Shown: one piece after another, positions 33,726 through 45,371 of the stretch
Layout: each line of letters opens with the position of its first letter
How positions within the stretch are numbered: position 1 is the first letter of the stretch
Assembly: GCA_017163975.1 (NCBI GenBank)
Contig: JAFFSR010000010.1
Span: forward strand, 868,001-932,000
Source: Anastatus disparis
Lineage: Eukaryota; Arthropoda; Insecta; Hymenoptera; Eupelmidae
Length of the DNA: 64,000 bases
Direction: 5' to 3'
Translations under genes and position numbers: made by a program
The notes under the pieces: generated by a model
What the model was told of the DNA's origin: nothing
What the model saw: the letters and a program-made list of their open reading frames with translations, nothing else
The model's database searches: none

Positions 33726-34301
33726 AGAAGTATAAATACAGTACAAATACTTAACTTCAACTGAAACACTGCTGGTTGTTTGATTCACTCACCCATTTTG
33801 AATCAACTGAAACATGAAAAATAATATTTAATATCGATTAATCATTTTACATTTTATTTTAAAATTCATATTCAAAATTTTAAAATAAAATTTACATTTA
33901 AAATTTATATTGATTTATGGAATAATAAATAAAATTACACACATGAATTCAATATGCACCCTGCGCATAGAAATCCTTTACCCTCATTCGAACTTATCTC
34001 TTTAGAGTATGTGCCTCTTTCGTATGAGACTTACCAGGAGAGTATATGAGTTCCGGATCTCAGATTTGAAAGAAATTTTGTGGTCAGTTTCCGTTTAATA
34101 TATGAATCTTAGCAATTATTAACTTACCACGAAAGTTAAGGAATCATGTTAGAAATTCATTTTATTTGAATTAAATCATTTAAAATCTATATAAGTCAAA
34201 TTCCAAATATAAAGAAATCCTGGATCAGTTATGCATTCACATATAATTTTTATTCAATCTTTAACATTTTTGTTTATTTAACCGAACAATAAACATTCTT
34301 G

Positions 34302-34303
<2 letters not shown>
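33726..34303. other. AT-rich DNA without a recognised gene
   Basis: Nothing assignable seen. Confidence 0.4.

Positions 34304-34353
<50 letters not shown>
34304..34353. repeat. (TA)n microsatellite
   Basis: TA dinucleotide array. Confidence 0.9.
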
Positions 34354-34357
<4 letters not shown>

Positions 34358-34807
34358 CCACATACATATATTTGACATTATACTATAATCTGATAATGTC
34401 AATCACGTAAGCTTCATACAATTTGAGAGCAAAAGCTCATCGTATTGAAAAACATATAACATTAATGTGGTTTATTACTATTACTATCCCTTTTTTTTAA
34501 GTATACAAGACTTATACATTGAGAAAAATGTCTGCATAAAGTTTACTACAAACATATATGAAATTGCTATTTAATATAGTAATGCTGTGACATACTCGCT
34601 TTGTAAGAAAAATTACTATTTTATATAGTAAATTTTGATTGAGCAGATAATATATAGAAAAAAATATTCAGTCGTTTATTTTTTCATCCCGAATTATTAT
34701 TAATTTATTTATTATATGCGAAACAATTTTTTTAAATTTTCAAATTATTTTTATTATTTATTAAATTAATTTAAATAATATTTGAAAGAAAACACAGAAA
34801 AAAAATC

Positions 34808-34885
34808 TTACCTCAGTTGGGATCGAACCGCCGATTGCTAGAATGAGAAGCGTGAACGTTACCGACAGCGTAATGCTAACATGTT
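34808..34885 (-). other. tRNA-like sequence (tRNA pseudogene or SINE head)
   Basis: On the minus strand a near-consensus B box GGTTCGATCCC (34819-34829) lies about 35 bp downstream of an A-box-like TAGCATTACGCTGTCGG. Stem pairing is poor: the T-stem is mismatched and no clean acceptor stem forms. A working tRNA is therefore unlikely; a tRNA-derived SINE head or tRNA pseudogene fits. Confidence 0.4.
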
Positions 34886-35011
34886 ACGCGAAATACACCG
34901 AATCGTCTTCATATGTTATAGAGGATACTTTGAATTTAATTGAAAATTTTGAGGTCAAGTTTCCGAATTAAAAATCAAACGAATTGAGTATACTACATAA
35001 AATAAAGGTTA

Positions 35012-35600
35012 GAGGTTACTGGGTAAGTAACTGAAAATAGTCGGACCATTCACCAGTTACTTGCTCTGTAACTGGGAACTGATCAGACTATTTACCAGTT
35101 ACTTGCTTTGTAAGTGGGAACTGGTCAGACCATTTACCAGTTACTTGCTCTATAACTGGTAACTGGTGCAAGTATTCTCAATTACTTAATCATTTCAGAT
35201 AAAAAAACCATTTCCTTATTTACAACTCTGGTAACTGGTAAATAGTCGAATCAGTTGGCAGTAAGCGGATAAGTAAATGATAAATTATTGAACCAGTTTG
35301 CAATTACCACGTGGGTAAGTGGTAAATGATCGGAGCAGTTACAGAGAAACTGGTAAATGGTTGGACCAGTTAGCAGTTACTGGGTGAGTAACTGGTAAAT
35401 GGTCTGACCAGTTCCCGTTACAAAGCAAGTACTTGGTAAATGGTCTAATCAGTTCCCAGTTACAGAGCAAATAACTGGTAAATTGTCCGACAATTTTCAG
35501 TTACTTACCCAGTAACTGCTAACTGATCTAACTATTTCCAGCTACTCACCCAGTAACTGGTAAATGGTCGGGCCAGTTGCTTACTCGGTAACTGGAATCA
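35012..35600. repeat. palindromic array of AACTGGTAAATGGTCNGACCAGTT words
   Basis: Units of roughly 55-60 bp combine ACTGGTAAATGGTC, GACCAGTTAC and TTGCTCTGTAACTGG. The left half (about 35019-35170) and right half (35395-35510) are inverted copies of each other, so the whole can fold back. No ORF. Confidence 0.7.
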
Positions 35601-36553
35601 TTCACAACCCTGATAATAAATTGCAGAATTTTTTCACGTGCAATCAAGTTAATTTTTTATCAACTAAAAAACAATTGTTTAATTTTATCAAAGTACATTA
35701 TGAAAACTTAAAACAAGACCATTAAAATAATGTATTTAGATTATTATTAATGATTTATTTTGATGGACAAAAACTTCGATGAAACACAAATATGTTTTTT
35801 ATCACATTTAAAATAGGCTTCAGAAGTTACATTAATTTAACTTATTCATACTTACAAATAAATCTAATTATATTGGAAAATTTTTTCTTATATTTTACAT
35901 AGAATTTGCTATGATCATAGTGAACTGCAAGTTTCTAAGTCAAATAGCAAAAGAGCTACAAGCAAAATTTTTTTTTTAGAATGGCCCATATAGTTTTTAC
36001 TTTTTTTCGAACTATCATTTATGAAGTGCATAGTTTTGCTGTTATATAGCATTCGTTTTTATTTACAAATTATCATTCGCAGAGGATATTGTTTTTGTTA
36101 AAATTGATTTTCTAGAGTATAGATTACGTGTGGTGGATTTATCTCACACGTGCTATAAAATAGTATACGACATTTTCAACCTATGTGGAACATAATTGCA
36201 CTCTGCGCCATACAATTAAGTTCGACATAAGGCACACTTATTGTAATGCACTATAAAATGAATCTCAAGTGAAATCGTGATTTCTAACAAAAAAATTTAG
36301 TTCATTTTTAATTTTTGACCAATGGTACTTACAACATAATCCACGCCCAATGTTATTTAAAATCATGTGAAGAATGAGGCATCAATTCAAAAAGAACAAA
36401 TCCCATAATTCTTAATATTTCAGGCTAAAAATTTTTTCATAGATTCTTTAGATGATTATAAACAATATTACGATTATGATGCAAGTGCTTTAGGTCAATA
36501 ATTAAAAATCAAAAAATTTTTTTGCTATAAAAGAAATTTTATTTAGCAGTCTC
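35601..36553. other. AT-rich DNA without a recognised gene
   Basis: Nothing assignable; it may be intronic to the exon downstream. Confidence 0.4.
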
Positions 36554-36557
36554 TTAA

Positions 36558-36986
36558 GAGGCGGTTGGAACCAAATCGGTGACTTAGTTCGGTGCTTGTA
36601 ATAAATACTTATAATAATTTATTCATTTATTAATATGGTAAAAATATAGTCATTTCCTCTAGTCAAATATGTAAAGAATAATTTAAAATAGTGAAAGCCA
36701 CAAAAGTATACAAAATATTGTTATAAAGCGAAAAATCCCACCTAACAATCGACACGACAGTTTTTTGCATGCGGTATATGTCAAGTCAGTTTGATATTTG
36801 TAATAAATGCTTATAATAATTTATTTACTTATTCATATAGTAAAAATATAATCATTTCCTCTAGTCATGTATATAAAGAATAATTTGAAATAGTTGAAGC
36901 CATAAAAATATACAAAATACTATCGTAAAGCGAAAAATGCTGACTTGACATATACCGCAAGTCACCAATTTGGTTCCGACCGCCTC
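36558..36986. mobile_element. TTAA-GAG foldback MITE, copy 4
   Basis: 429 bp between TTAA 36554-36557 and 36987-36990. It is nearly the same as copy 3 at 31261 but inserted in the opposite direction, so these two are a recent subfamily. Confidence 0.9.
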
Positions 36987-37163
36987 TTAAGGTGCTTTCT
37001 TATAAGTAATTATTTAATGAATCATTAATATTTTTGAAATCTGAAGTATTTTGATTATTCTTACTTACAGTGAATTACATTAATAGTTCAGGTTTCAAGA
37101 CATTACACATGAAAAGTAAAATATCTTAATAATGTGTTTTATTAAAATAAATTATGTATATAG

Positions 37164-37415
37164 CAATCCAAAGATAACGCGTGAACCTAGAGAATCGAAA
37201 GGGAAGCGATCAGACAAAAAGAATGATGAAATAAGTGGCAAACCAAGCAGTGGAAAAATATCACTATTCGATTTTGTTGAAGATAAATTACCAATTCATT
37301 CCGTAACTGCGGGTACACATACATCGTATTTTTTAGATACTACCAGAAAAGGAAGCAATGAGATGTATTTCGATCACTATTCTAAATCTAATGAGCACTT
37401 CGAAAAGGATAGCAG
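37164..37415 (+). CDS. internal exon of a host gene, possibly TDRD3-like
   Basis: An 84-codon exon is bounded by the acceptor TATGTATATAG (ending 37163) and the donor GCAG|GTAAAA (37416). It encodes a charged, low-complexity segment (EPRESKGKRSDKKNDE) and then GKISLFDFVEDKLP, IHSVTAGTHTSYF and DHYSKSNEHFEKDSR. The LFDFVEDKLP word resembles the LFDFLE motif between the UBA and Tudor domains of TDRD3, an RNA-granule and topoisomerase 3B partner. The match is short, so the identity is tentative. Codon use is less AT-extreme than its surroundings. The Met at 37132 lies in the intron. No sister exon was found in the window, so the gene would have very long, transposon-filled introns. Confidence 0.5.
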
Positions 37416-37505
37416 GTAAAACATTTTTGCCAAATAGTTTCTGCATATTATTTATTTAATTTTTTATTCAAAGTGTATGTATGCATACCCATGTGTTTCT
37501 ATATA

Positions 37506-40255
37506 CGGGGTGAGGGAAAAGTATGCAAACCCCTGGAAATTTTGCGACTTTCATAGTAAAACAAAACAAACAAAAGGCATACCCTAGGTAATTTTGAACA
37601 AGGAATCCGATGGTGACCTTAGATTTGACCTTGAACCTCATTTCCAAGGTTATTTCAAGGTCAACCTCATTTTTTTAAATAAGAACCCCTACTTTTTATA
37701 CCGCAATCGAAAAGAGCGGAAAATTTCACGTCCAGATATGTGTTTAGGAATGAGGTTAACGTAACCTCTAAAGGACAAATAGAGGTCAAAGTATGACTTC
37801 TTAAAAATCTCTCTAGTTTAGTGGTAAAACAAAACAAACAAAAGGCATTACCCTAGGTAACTTTAAACAAGGAATCTGATGGTGACCTCGGATTTGACCT
37901 TCAACTTTATTTTCAAGGTTATTTCAAGATCAAGCGAGTTATTTCAAACGACTATTTTTGGAGTAGTTACTAATAGAAAATTTTAATATAAATTTTCAAA
38001 AATTTAAAAAAAGGATTTTCGAAAATACAAAAACAAGGTTAATTTCTGTTACAAAACGAATGAAAAGCAATTTGAAGATCTGTCATTAATTTATTTTGTT
38101 TTTGAAAAAAAAAAAATTTTTTTAAAAAGGAGGCAATCCTTAATTACATTTTCTCTTCTTTCTCTATGGGCTGTAAAGCTAATTGCTTATTTAAAATTCG
38201 AAATTATTTAGAAGGTATCTGGAAGAAGTGTAAATTAGAAATAAAATAGAAGTGCTTGTACAATTTCATTTAGATAATAAAACTTTATTTGCTCTTGATT
38301 TGTACTAATTGTAAGTTGAAACCATATTTTTTTGCTGTCATAGTTTTGTCATTAAACAGAATCTTGAAATAAAAAATTACTTGACCAATAAAAAAGTACA
38401 AATAGTGTTTTGTGGTTGAACTAATTCGAGAAATTCGTCAAATATTTCTCAATTCTTCCTTCTCTTGTTGCTTACAATAGCTATATTACATTTTTTTTTT
38501 TCAAAACATTTAAAATGTTTTATTTGTCCGAAAGAGAGCGAATATCTCTTCTAATGATGAGGGTTGGGGTGATCTGCAAAGGTCGTATACTAATGTTGTT
38601 GATCTCTTTAATGTAACATTTCGAAACGGCGATGGCGACACTCCTTTGTCTAAATGCGCAGTTTCAAAGACCTTAAGACGTTTTAAAGAAACGGGGTCTA
38701 CTAAAAATTTTGCTGTTACTAGAAGACCACAAATAGCAACAAATGAAAAAAATTTTTTGGATGTTTTACTGTCTTTTGTAGAAAATTCACATGAATCATC
38801 TCGATCAGTAGTTTTGCAACAGAACATCGATAAAAAATCTGTTCTTAAAATTTTAAACGTAAACAATATCATCCTTACAAAATGAAACTTGTGCAAGAAT
38901 TGAATGAGGATGATCCTGATCGCCGGATTGAATTTTATGAGACAATGATGGAAATGATAACTGAAAATCCAATATTTTTTCAAAATATTATTATTTTAGA
39001 CGAAGCAACATTTCAATTAAATGGCGAAGTCAATCGTCATAACTTCAGATATTGGTTCGATATAAATCCTTATTGAATGAGAGAAAGTAACACACAATAT
39101 CCTCAAAAATTGAACGTGTGGGCAGGAATGGTAGGTGATGCAATAATAGGTCCATTGTTTATCGAAGGAAATTTGAACGCTGAAAGTTATGAATAACTTT
39201 TGCGATATCAGATCGTTCCAGCTATCTAGGCCTTAGAGGAGATGATTTTGAAAATACATGGTTTCAGCAAGATGGCGCTCCAGCTTATTATGGTGTCAAT
39301 ATCAGACAATACCTGAATGAGACATTTTTTGAAAGATCGATAGGTAGAAGAGGTACAGTAGAGTGGGCTCTAAGATCTCCAGACTTAACACCTTTGGACA
39401 ATTTTTAGTGGATGTATTTAAAAGATCGGGTATACAGAAATAATCCAGAAAACCTTGAAGAAATAAAACGTAGAATAGTTCAAGAAATTAATGCCATTTC
39501 ACGACAGATGATCCAAGATGCAATTGAATCATTTTACAATAAGATTGGTTACTGTCAAGAAGCAAATGGAGAACAATTAAAACATCTTTTGTAAATGCAT
39601 TCACGTGAGAAGCAAGAGGAACTCACTGTAAAAAAGCACCCCAGTGTGAGAGGCAAGGAAAACTCACTGTAAAAAAGCACCCCGAAGAAAACAGATTGTT
39701 TCTACGTCCACGTCGTTGTTCCTGGGTAGCGCTAAAAGGAGGATTAGGGATTATGCTATCTTCGGACTTAAATTTTTCCCACACGTACAAGTTTGCGCTC
39801 TTCTCGGATACAGCATAAAAAGTAGGGGTTCAAAAATGAGGTTGACCTCGAAATAACTTCAAGAATAAAATTCGAAGTGAAATTAGGGGTCACCTTTGGG
39901 TTCCTTATTGAAAGTTACCTAGAGTATGCCTTTTGTTTGTTTTGTTTTATCACTGAACTAGAGAGATTTTTAGGAAGTCATACTTTGACCTCTAGATGTT
40001 ACGTTAACCTCATTCCTAAACACATATCCGGAGGTAAAATTTTCCGCTCTTTTCGATTACGGTATATAAAGTAGGGGTTCTTATTTAAAAAAATGAGGTT
40101 GACCTTGAAATAGCCTTGGAAATGAGGTTCAAGGTCAAATCCAACGTCACCATCGGATTCCTTGTTCAAATTTACTAATGGGTATGCCTTTTGTTCGTTC
40201 TGTTTTACCATAAAAGTCGCAAAATTTCGAGTTTGCATACTTTTTCTCCACCCTG
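37506..40255 (+). mobile_element. mariner/Tc1-type transposon, 2.75 kb
   Basis: TA (37504-37505 and 40256-40257) flanks the terminal repeats CGGGGTGAGGGAAAAGTATG and its imperfect complement (ending CTTTTTCTCCACCCTG). The inverted arms extend about 300 bp. Each also holds a second internal copy of the GATGGTGACC...ATTTGACCTT block, so the ends are partly duplicated. One decayed transposase gene lies between. Confidence 0.85.
38515..39594 (+). pseudogene. mariner/Tc1-type transposase, broken
   Basis: From ATG 38515 the frame reads FYLSERERISLLMM. A one-base shift leads into RGWGDLQRSYTNVVDLFN, then SKCAVSKTLRRFKETGS, a helix-turn-helix region. Catalytic residues of this DDE/D superfamily are visible: ILDEATFQLNG (first Asp, near 38998), WFQQDGAPAYY (second Asp, near 39270) and SPDLTPLDNF (third, Asp). 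About 36 residues separate the last two. Stops after FDINPY, ESYE and LDNF and a shift near 39220 inactivate it. The last frame ends at TAA near 39592 with EANGEQLKHLL. The 157-residue minus-strand frame here is an antisense shadow. Confidence 0.85.
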
Positions 40256-40297
40256 TATTAGTATATGTATATATATATTTTTATATATATACATATG

Positions 40298-40299
<2 letters not shown>

Positions 40300-40362
<63 letters not shown>
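40300..40362. repeat. (TA)n microsatellite
   Basis: TA array abutting the end of the next foldback element. Confidence 0.9.
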
Positions 40363-40364
<2 letters not shown>

Positions 40365-41663
40365 GACGTTTCACGGCAACTGACCTAACAAAAAAATAGA
40401 ATTCGTCGAAAATCTGTGAAAATGTTCTATTTGATAACCAAAATATACAAAAAAAAAATTTTAGAGGTCCAGGTCAAAGGGGTCAGGATTTAAACGTGAT
40501 GGAATTTTTCGAATTTTCCAAATTTTTTGCTAAATGAATATTTTAATGAATTTTTTCCTCAAAAACTATCAATTTTTCGTTAAAACTTAATAGCATACTT
40601 TTTCTTGAAAATTATATGTAGAATTCACCCGAGTTTTTGCAAATTATAATATATTGATTTTTATGCTTACTTGATCGATTTAAACATACTATTTAGTATA
40701 TCTGAAAATTGAGCAGGTTAAATTGGCTTTTTAAAGTCTTATTTTTTTCGTTTTTTTATGAGGAAAAAATATACGAAGCCTCCAGTTGGGCAGCCTTCTC
40801 AAAGTTACTTAATTGTGCAAAAAAGTCTGAATAAATCGTTATTTTGGATCAATGATGAGATTCGTGATTTTTTTTCTGAAAAAGTATTGATTTTTGGGAC
40901 AAATGTATGAAAATGTTTTTTATTGGAAATTGTATGTAAAATGTATGTAAATTTTTGTAAACCATTATTTGCTAAACATCACAAATTATAAATGAAATTT
41001 TGAAATTTAAAAATTTATTTTTTGTTAAATTTTTAGTATATATGGTTCATAATGTCTTAAATTATAATTTGTAAAAATATGTTCATATTCTACACATGAT
41101 TTCCAATAAAAAACATGTTCATACATTTGTCCCAAAAATCAATACTTTTTCAGAAAAAAAATCACAAATCTCATCATTCATCCAAAATAACGATTTTTTC
41201 AGACATTTTTGCACAATTAAATAACTTTGAGAAAGCTGCCCAACTGGAGGCTTCGTATATTTTTTCCTCATAAAAAAACAAAAAAATAAGACTTTAAAAA
41301 ACCAATTTGACCTGCTCGATTTTTAGATATACTAAATAGTATGTTTAAATCGATCAAGTAAGCATAAAAATCAGTAGATTATAATTTGCAGAAATTCAGG
41401 TGAATTCTACATCTGATTTCTAAGACAAAGTATATTATTAAGTTTTAACGAAAAATTGATAGTTTCTGAGCAAAAAATTCATTAAAATATTTATTTAGCA
41501 AAAAATTTGGAAAATTCGAAAAATTCGATCACGTTGAAATCCTGACTACTTTGACCTGGACCTCTAAAATTTTTTTTGTATATTTTGGGTATCAAATAGA
41601 ACATTTTCACAGATTTTCGACGATTTCTATTTTTTTGTTAGGTGAGTTGATGTGAAACGTCCC
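40363..41663. mobile_element. GGGACATTTC foldback element, copy 3
   Basis: 1,301 bp. The ends GGGACGTTTCACGGCAACTG and GATGTGAAACGTCCC are inverted. Arms share GGTCCAGGTCAAAG-type and GGCTTCGTATATTTTTTCC words. Both sides are (TA)n tracts. No ORF. Confidence 0.8.
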
Positions 41664-41669
41664 ATACTA

Positions 41670-41673
41670 TATA

Positions 41674-41733
<60 letters not shown>
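41670..41733. repeat. (TA)n microsatellite
   Basis: TA array directly after the foldback element. Confidence 0.9.
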
Positions 41734-41736
<3 letters not shown>

Positions 41737-41739
41737 TAC

Positions 41740-42485
41740 TAGCAAAAATTACCTCGCTCCTAACGTCGCTTGGTTGAATTTTCATATATTATATTATTTT
41801 CATATGTACAAATTAGCCAATTTTAAAATAAAAAAGAATTTCCGCAACTTATGAATTTTGATATTGTAGTTTTGTACTAAATTAAATTTCTATATTTTTA
41901 TAAAAAAGATTAATTAAAGTTACAATGTGCATAAAAATCAAGTATATCTAATTAATGTACTAAGGTACTTGGAAAAAGAGTGAATAAAAGAAAAAGAGTA
42001 CGATATTTGATATAAATAAACTGAGAAGTAGGAACTGAGTAACAACTATAATTTTTAGACCTTAATATATGACCATAAATTTGAATTATAAAATTAATTT
42101 TTACGTGAAACATGCTTAAAAAAAATTTTGTGTTTATTTCTAATAAAAATATATTCACAAATGTATTTTATATATATATAAAATACGAAATTTAAATAAA
42201 AAAAACCATAAGATTAAAATACACATTTTTGGTTAATTTTAAATTTGAATATTTCAGAATAATAAAATAACTGTTTGCAATTACTTAACAATCCTTTTTG
42301 CATCATAATAGATTATTAATTTAAAAAATTAAATATATTTTCAATGATGACAAGTATCTTTCCAAATATAGTTAAAATAATACTGTAAATGTCAATCAAA
42401 TAACATTTTCATCAAAATAAATTTTAACGCCTATAATTATTAAAATAAACATTTTTATTCAACTACAATTTATTGTAATAATTAT

Positions 42486-42490
<5 letters not shown>
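41740..42490. other. AT-rich DNA without a recognised gene
   Basis: Nothing assignable apart from a CTAG-bearing, GC-richer start (41740-41775). Confidence 0.4.
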
Positions 42491-42543
<53 letters not shown>

Positions 42544-42734
42544 TAAAAAATAATAATTTTATTTGATGAACAGTTATATAAATATTATATATTTATAATT
42601 GTATAACTAAATTTATTAAATTGGAATTTTATTCAGTTATCATTCAGAGAATAAAGTATTTAAATTAGTTTTCATGAAAATATATTATTTAAAAAGTTAC
42701 TTATTAACAATTTTTTTATAAATAACATACATTT

Positions 42735-42950
42735 AACCTTTGTAACATTTCCATTTGTACACGTGTTAGTATTTAAATGAATTGTCATTTATATAAAAAT
42801 TGTTAACAATTAAATATATTGAAATCACATTTTAGTATATTAAAATTATATTTACCTTAATTACATTTTTATTTATACACGTGTTTGTATTTAAATGAAT
42901 TGTCATTTATGTAAAAATTGTTATCAATTGAATATATTAAAATTCATTTG
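42735..42950. repeat. tandem duplication, ~118-bp period
   Basis: CACGTGTTAGTATTTAAATG at 42762 recurs with few changes at 42880, together with the following GAATTGTCATTTAT and AATTGTTAACAATT. Two copies. Confidence 0.75.
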
Positions 42951-42955
42951 ATTAA

Positions 42956-43354
42956 GAGTCGGCCGTATACCGACACAGTTACCTGTTTTACCGAATCTGT
43001 TTAAAATTTATTTTTTATAAAAACTAATAACTCGAGGCAAAAATAAAGAGATAATTTCGATTCATATAATAGAAAACAATATTTTCTTTGATAAGAATAA
43101 TTTAATTCCACCGCTTTATTTTCAAGAAAAGTTGGAATAACTTAAAAATCCCATTACTTGACACTAATTTTTAATTTTCTAAGTTATTCTAACTTTTCTT
43201 AAAAACAAACCGATAGAATTAATTCATCCTAATCAGAGAAAATATTACATTTTATAAAACACATCGAAACCATCTCTTTATTTTTGCCTCTAGTTGCTAA
43301 TTATGGGAAAAAAGTCAATTTTTTAATTAGAAAAGGACAGAGATACGGGGCCTC
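42956..43354. mobile_element. TTAA-GAG foldback MITE, copy 5
   Basis: 399 bp between TTAA 42952-42955 and 43355-43358. The left end GAGTCGGCCGTATACC is more diverged than the right end GGACAGAGATACGGGGCCTC. It shares the TTAGAAAAGGACAG subterminal word with copies 1 and 7. Confidence 0.75.
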
Positions 43355-43359
43355 TTAAA

Positions 43360-44332
43360 GCAATAATATTTTTAATAAGAGAAACATATTAATTTTTAAA
43401 ATACATCGAATTTCCTCATTTGAAAAATTATCATTACATGATATAAAAATATTTTTTTTAATATCGTTTGAACATAAATTTTCTGAAATTCAATTAAAAA
43501 AAATTATTTATTTGATATTAAATTTTTTTTTAATAGTCAATTATAAAGATAGAAAAATATATGAAATATGAATAAATTTTCCTGATTATGTCTATAATTA
43601 TGAATTTATATTTATGAACTGTCTAGATAGAAGTAATATTTTCCCTAAAAAAATAAATATTTCAAAAGAAAATTTACTTATTATTTGCGAAACACTTATT
43701 ATAAATGCGGAAAAAAATAATATTCTGTAATATCACTCTAAAATTTGTATTAAATATGATCATTGAAAATACAATTATTTCATTATGTTGAATTTGTTGT
43801 CAAAGTTTGATTATATTTCACTATAAGAGGATATAAAAATTAACTGACTTATTAAACCGTCTTTCCATTCTATTGCTGAATTTCCATAAAAGTTAATTTA
43901 TTTAAATTTTCAAATTATTCTAATTATTAGTTTTCAAGATATTCAGATTTTTGATTCCAAATAGAAAAATATTAGTAAATAATATTGAAACCGAAACTCC
44001 TCAATAACTAATGAATAGATTTATTTAAAAATTTAACTAAATAATATTCGTGATGAATACTATATGTTTATGCATCTGTTTATTTAAAATTTTAAAATCC
44101 AATGGAAATATAGTCAATATTTATTGGAGCAAGTGTACTGTCCATTTCACATCTCCTTAAATAATATATACTTATGAAATTTACATAATATTTTATAAAA
44201 AATATTAAAATGATAATCATATATTTAATATTATTTAAAAACATGAATAAAAAGTTTTAAAAATTATTAATAAGTGATAACTTATAAATAGTTGTATTAT
44301 TTTATTGAATACATTTCCATTTTTTTACACAT
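43360..44332. other. AT-rich DNA without a recognised gene
   Basis: Nothing assignable seen; extremely AT-rich. Confidence 0.4.
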
Positions 44333-44412
44333 TTTATGTAACAAACAGAATAGTTTCTCAGAGTTATAGCGATGTTTATTTTTTCGCTCTTCCAGTTGGT
44401 GTGATATGTCCC
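44333..44412. mobile_element. GGGACATTTC foldback family, single arm
   Basis: The segment ending TTCCAGTTGGTGTGATATGTCCC matches the outer part of the arm of copy 1 (3147-4152). No opposite arm was found nearby, so the element is broken. Confidence 0.65.
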
Positions 44413-44422
44413 AAATAATAAA

Positions 44423-44465
<43 letters not shown>

Positions 44466-44466
<1 letters not shown>

Positions 44467-44511
44467 TAAGGGGGGGGGAGTGCCCCCTGCTCGCGCTGCT
44501 CGCCAACCCCC
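44466..44511 (-). other. Helitron 3' terminus on the minus strand
   Basis: Read on the minus strand: GGGGGTTGGCGAGCAGCGCG, AGCAGGGGGCACTCCCCC, then CTTAG and TATATAT. The final CTTAG replaces the usual CTAG. It lies 0.9 kb beyond the minus-strand helicase remains, so strand and order agree with one Helitron. Confidence 0.75.
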
Positions 44512-45371
44512 AACTATCATGTTGCATATACATATATATTTTACCAATTATAGAAAAAATTATATTAGCTTGAACAATATTCTGTTCTATATATAATAAA
44601 AAAATTAATGATTTTTTTTTAATTTTAGATTATTTTATTATAAATGTTTTTAATAAATACATAAAGCTTATATATTATGCATCAATTAAAAATACTATGT
44701 TACATAAAACAAATTTTTTAAATATCAATGTTCCAACGGCGGATAGTTTAAGGTTACGTGAGTAATAAAATAATAAAAAAATACACTTCATCGCATACAA
44801 TTTAAAAAAATAGGTTAATATTGTAATCAAACATTCAAATTATCAAATAATTATAATATTATACCATTTTAATCAATTAATCATCAATTTTCATTAATTA
44901 TATACCGCATTAAAAATTTTTCTACTGCGAATCGTTCAATCTTTCCCGTGTATAAGAACGCCATTTTGAATTTTGTGAGTTGAGGCAAGACTGCTGTTTT
45001 AATATTTTTTTTTAAACTTGTTTTTTTTTCTGCCCAGCAATAATGTGGAAACGCGCGAAAATATTTTAATTAATAAAGTGATTTTTTTCTGTATATTATA
45101 AATATTGCCTTTTTCGTAATACAAAGAATACAAAATTATTATAGTTTGGATGCTATCCGTAGTTGGATCATTGACTTTATATTCAATTTTATTTTTAAAA
45201 ATGTTATTCATATTTAATTGTTTATCGTTATAAAAGTCAAGACATATTCTCATATATCATTCTTGAGTAACGACTTTCTACACCACCTTACATTTCAAAC
45301 TAGTTATTATGATGAATTGCATTCATATATTTAATTTGATTGTATAAATTTTTTAATATTTAAATATAGAT
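44512..45371. other. 3' non-coding part of the minus-strand Helitron
   Basis: AT-rich DNA; an 84-residue minus-strand frame at 44999-45253 has no recognised motif. Confidence 0.4.

Noticed and set aside
38510..38983. 157-residue minus-strand open frame
   Set aside because: It is antisense to the mariner transposase frames and has no motif of its own.
41740..41780. Fifth Helitron 3' end on the minus strand (GCTAG next to TA tract)
   Set aside because: It has CTAG and nearby GCGACG/GAGCGAGG words but lacks the GC hairpin, so it was not called.
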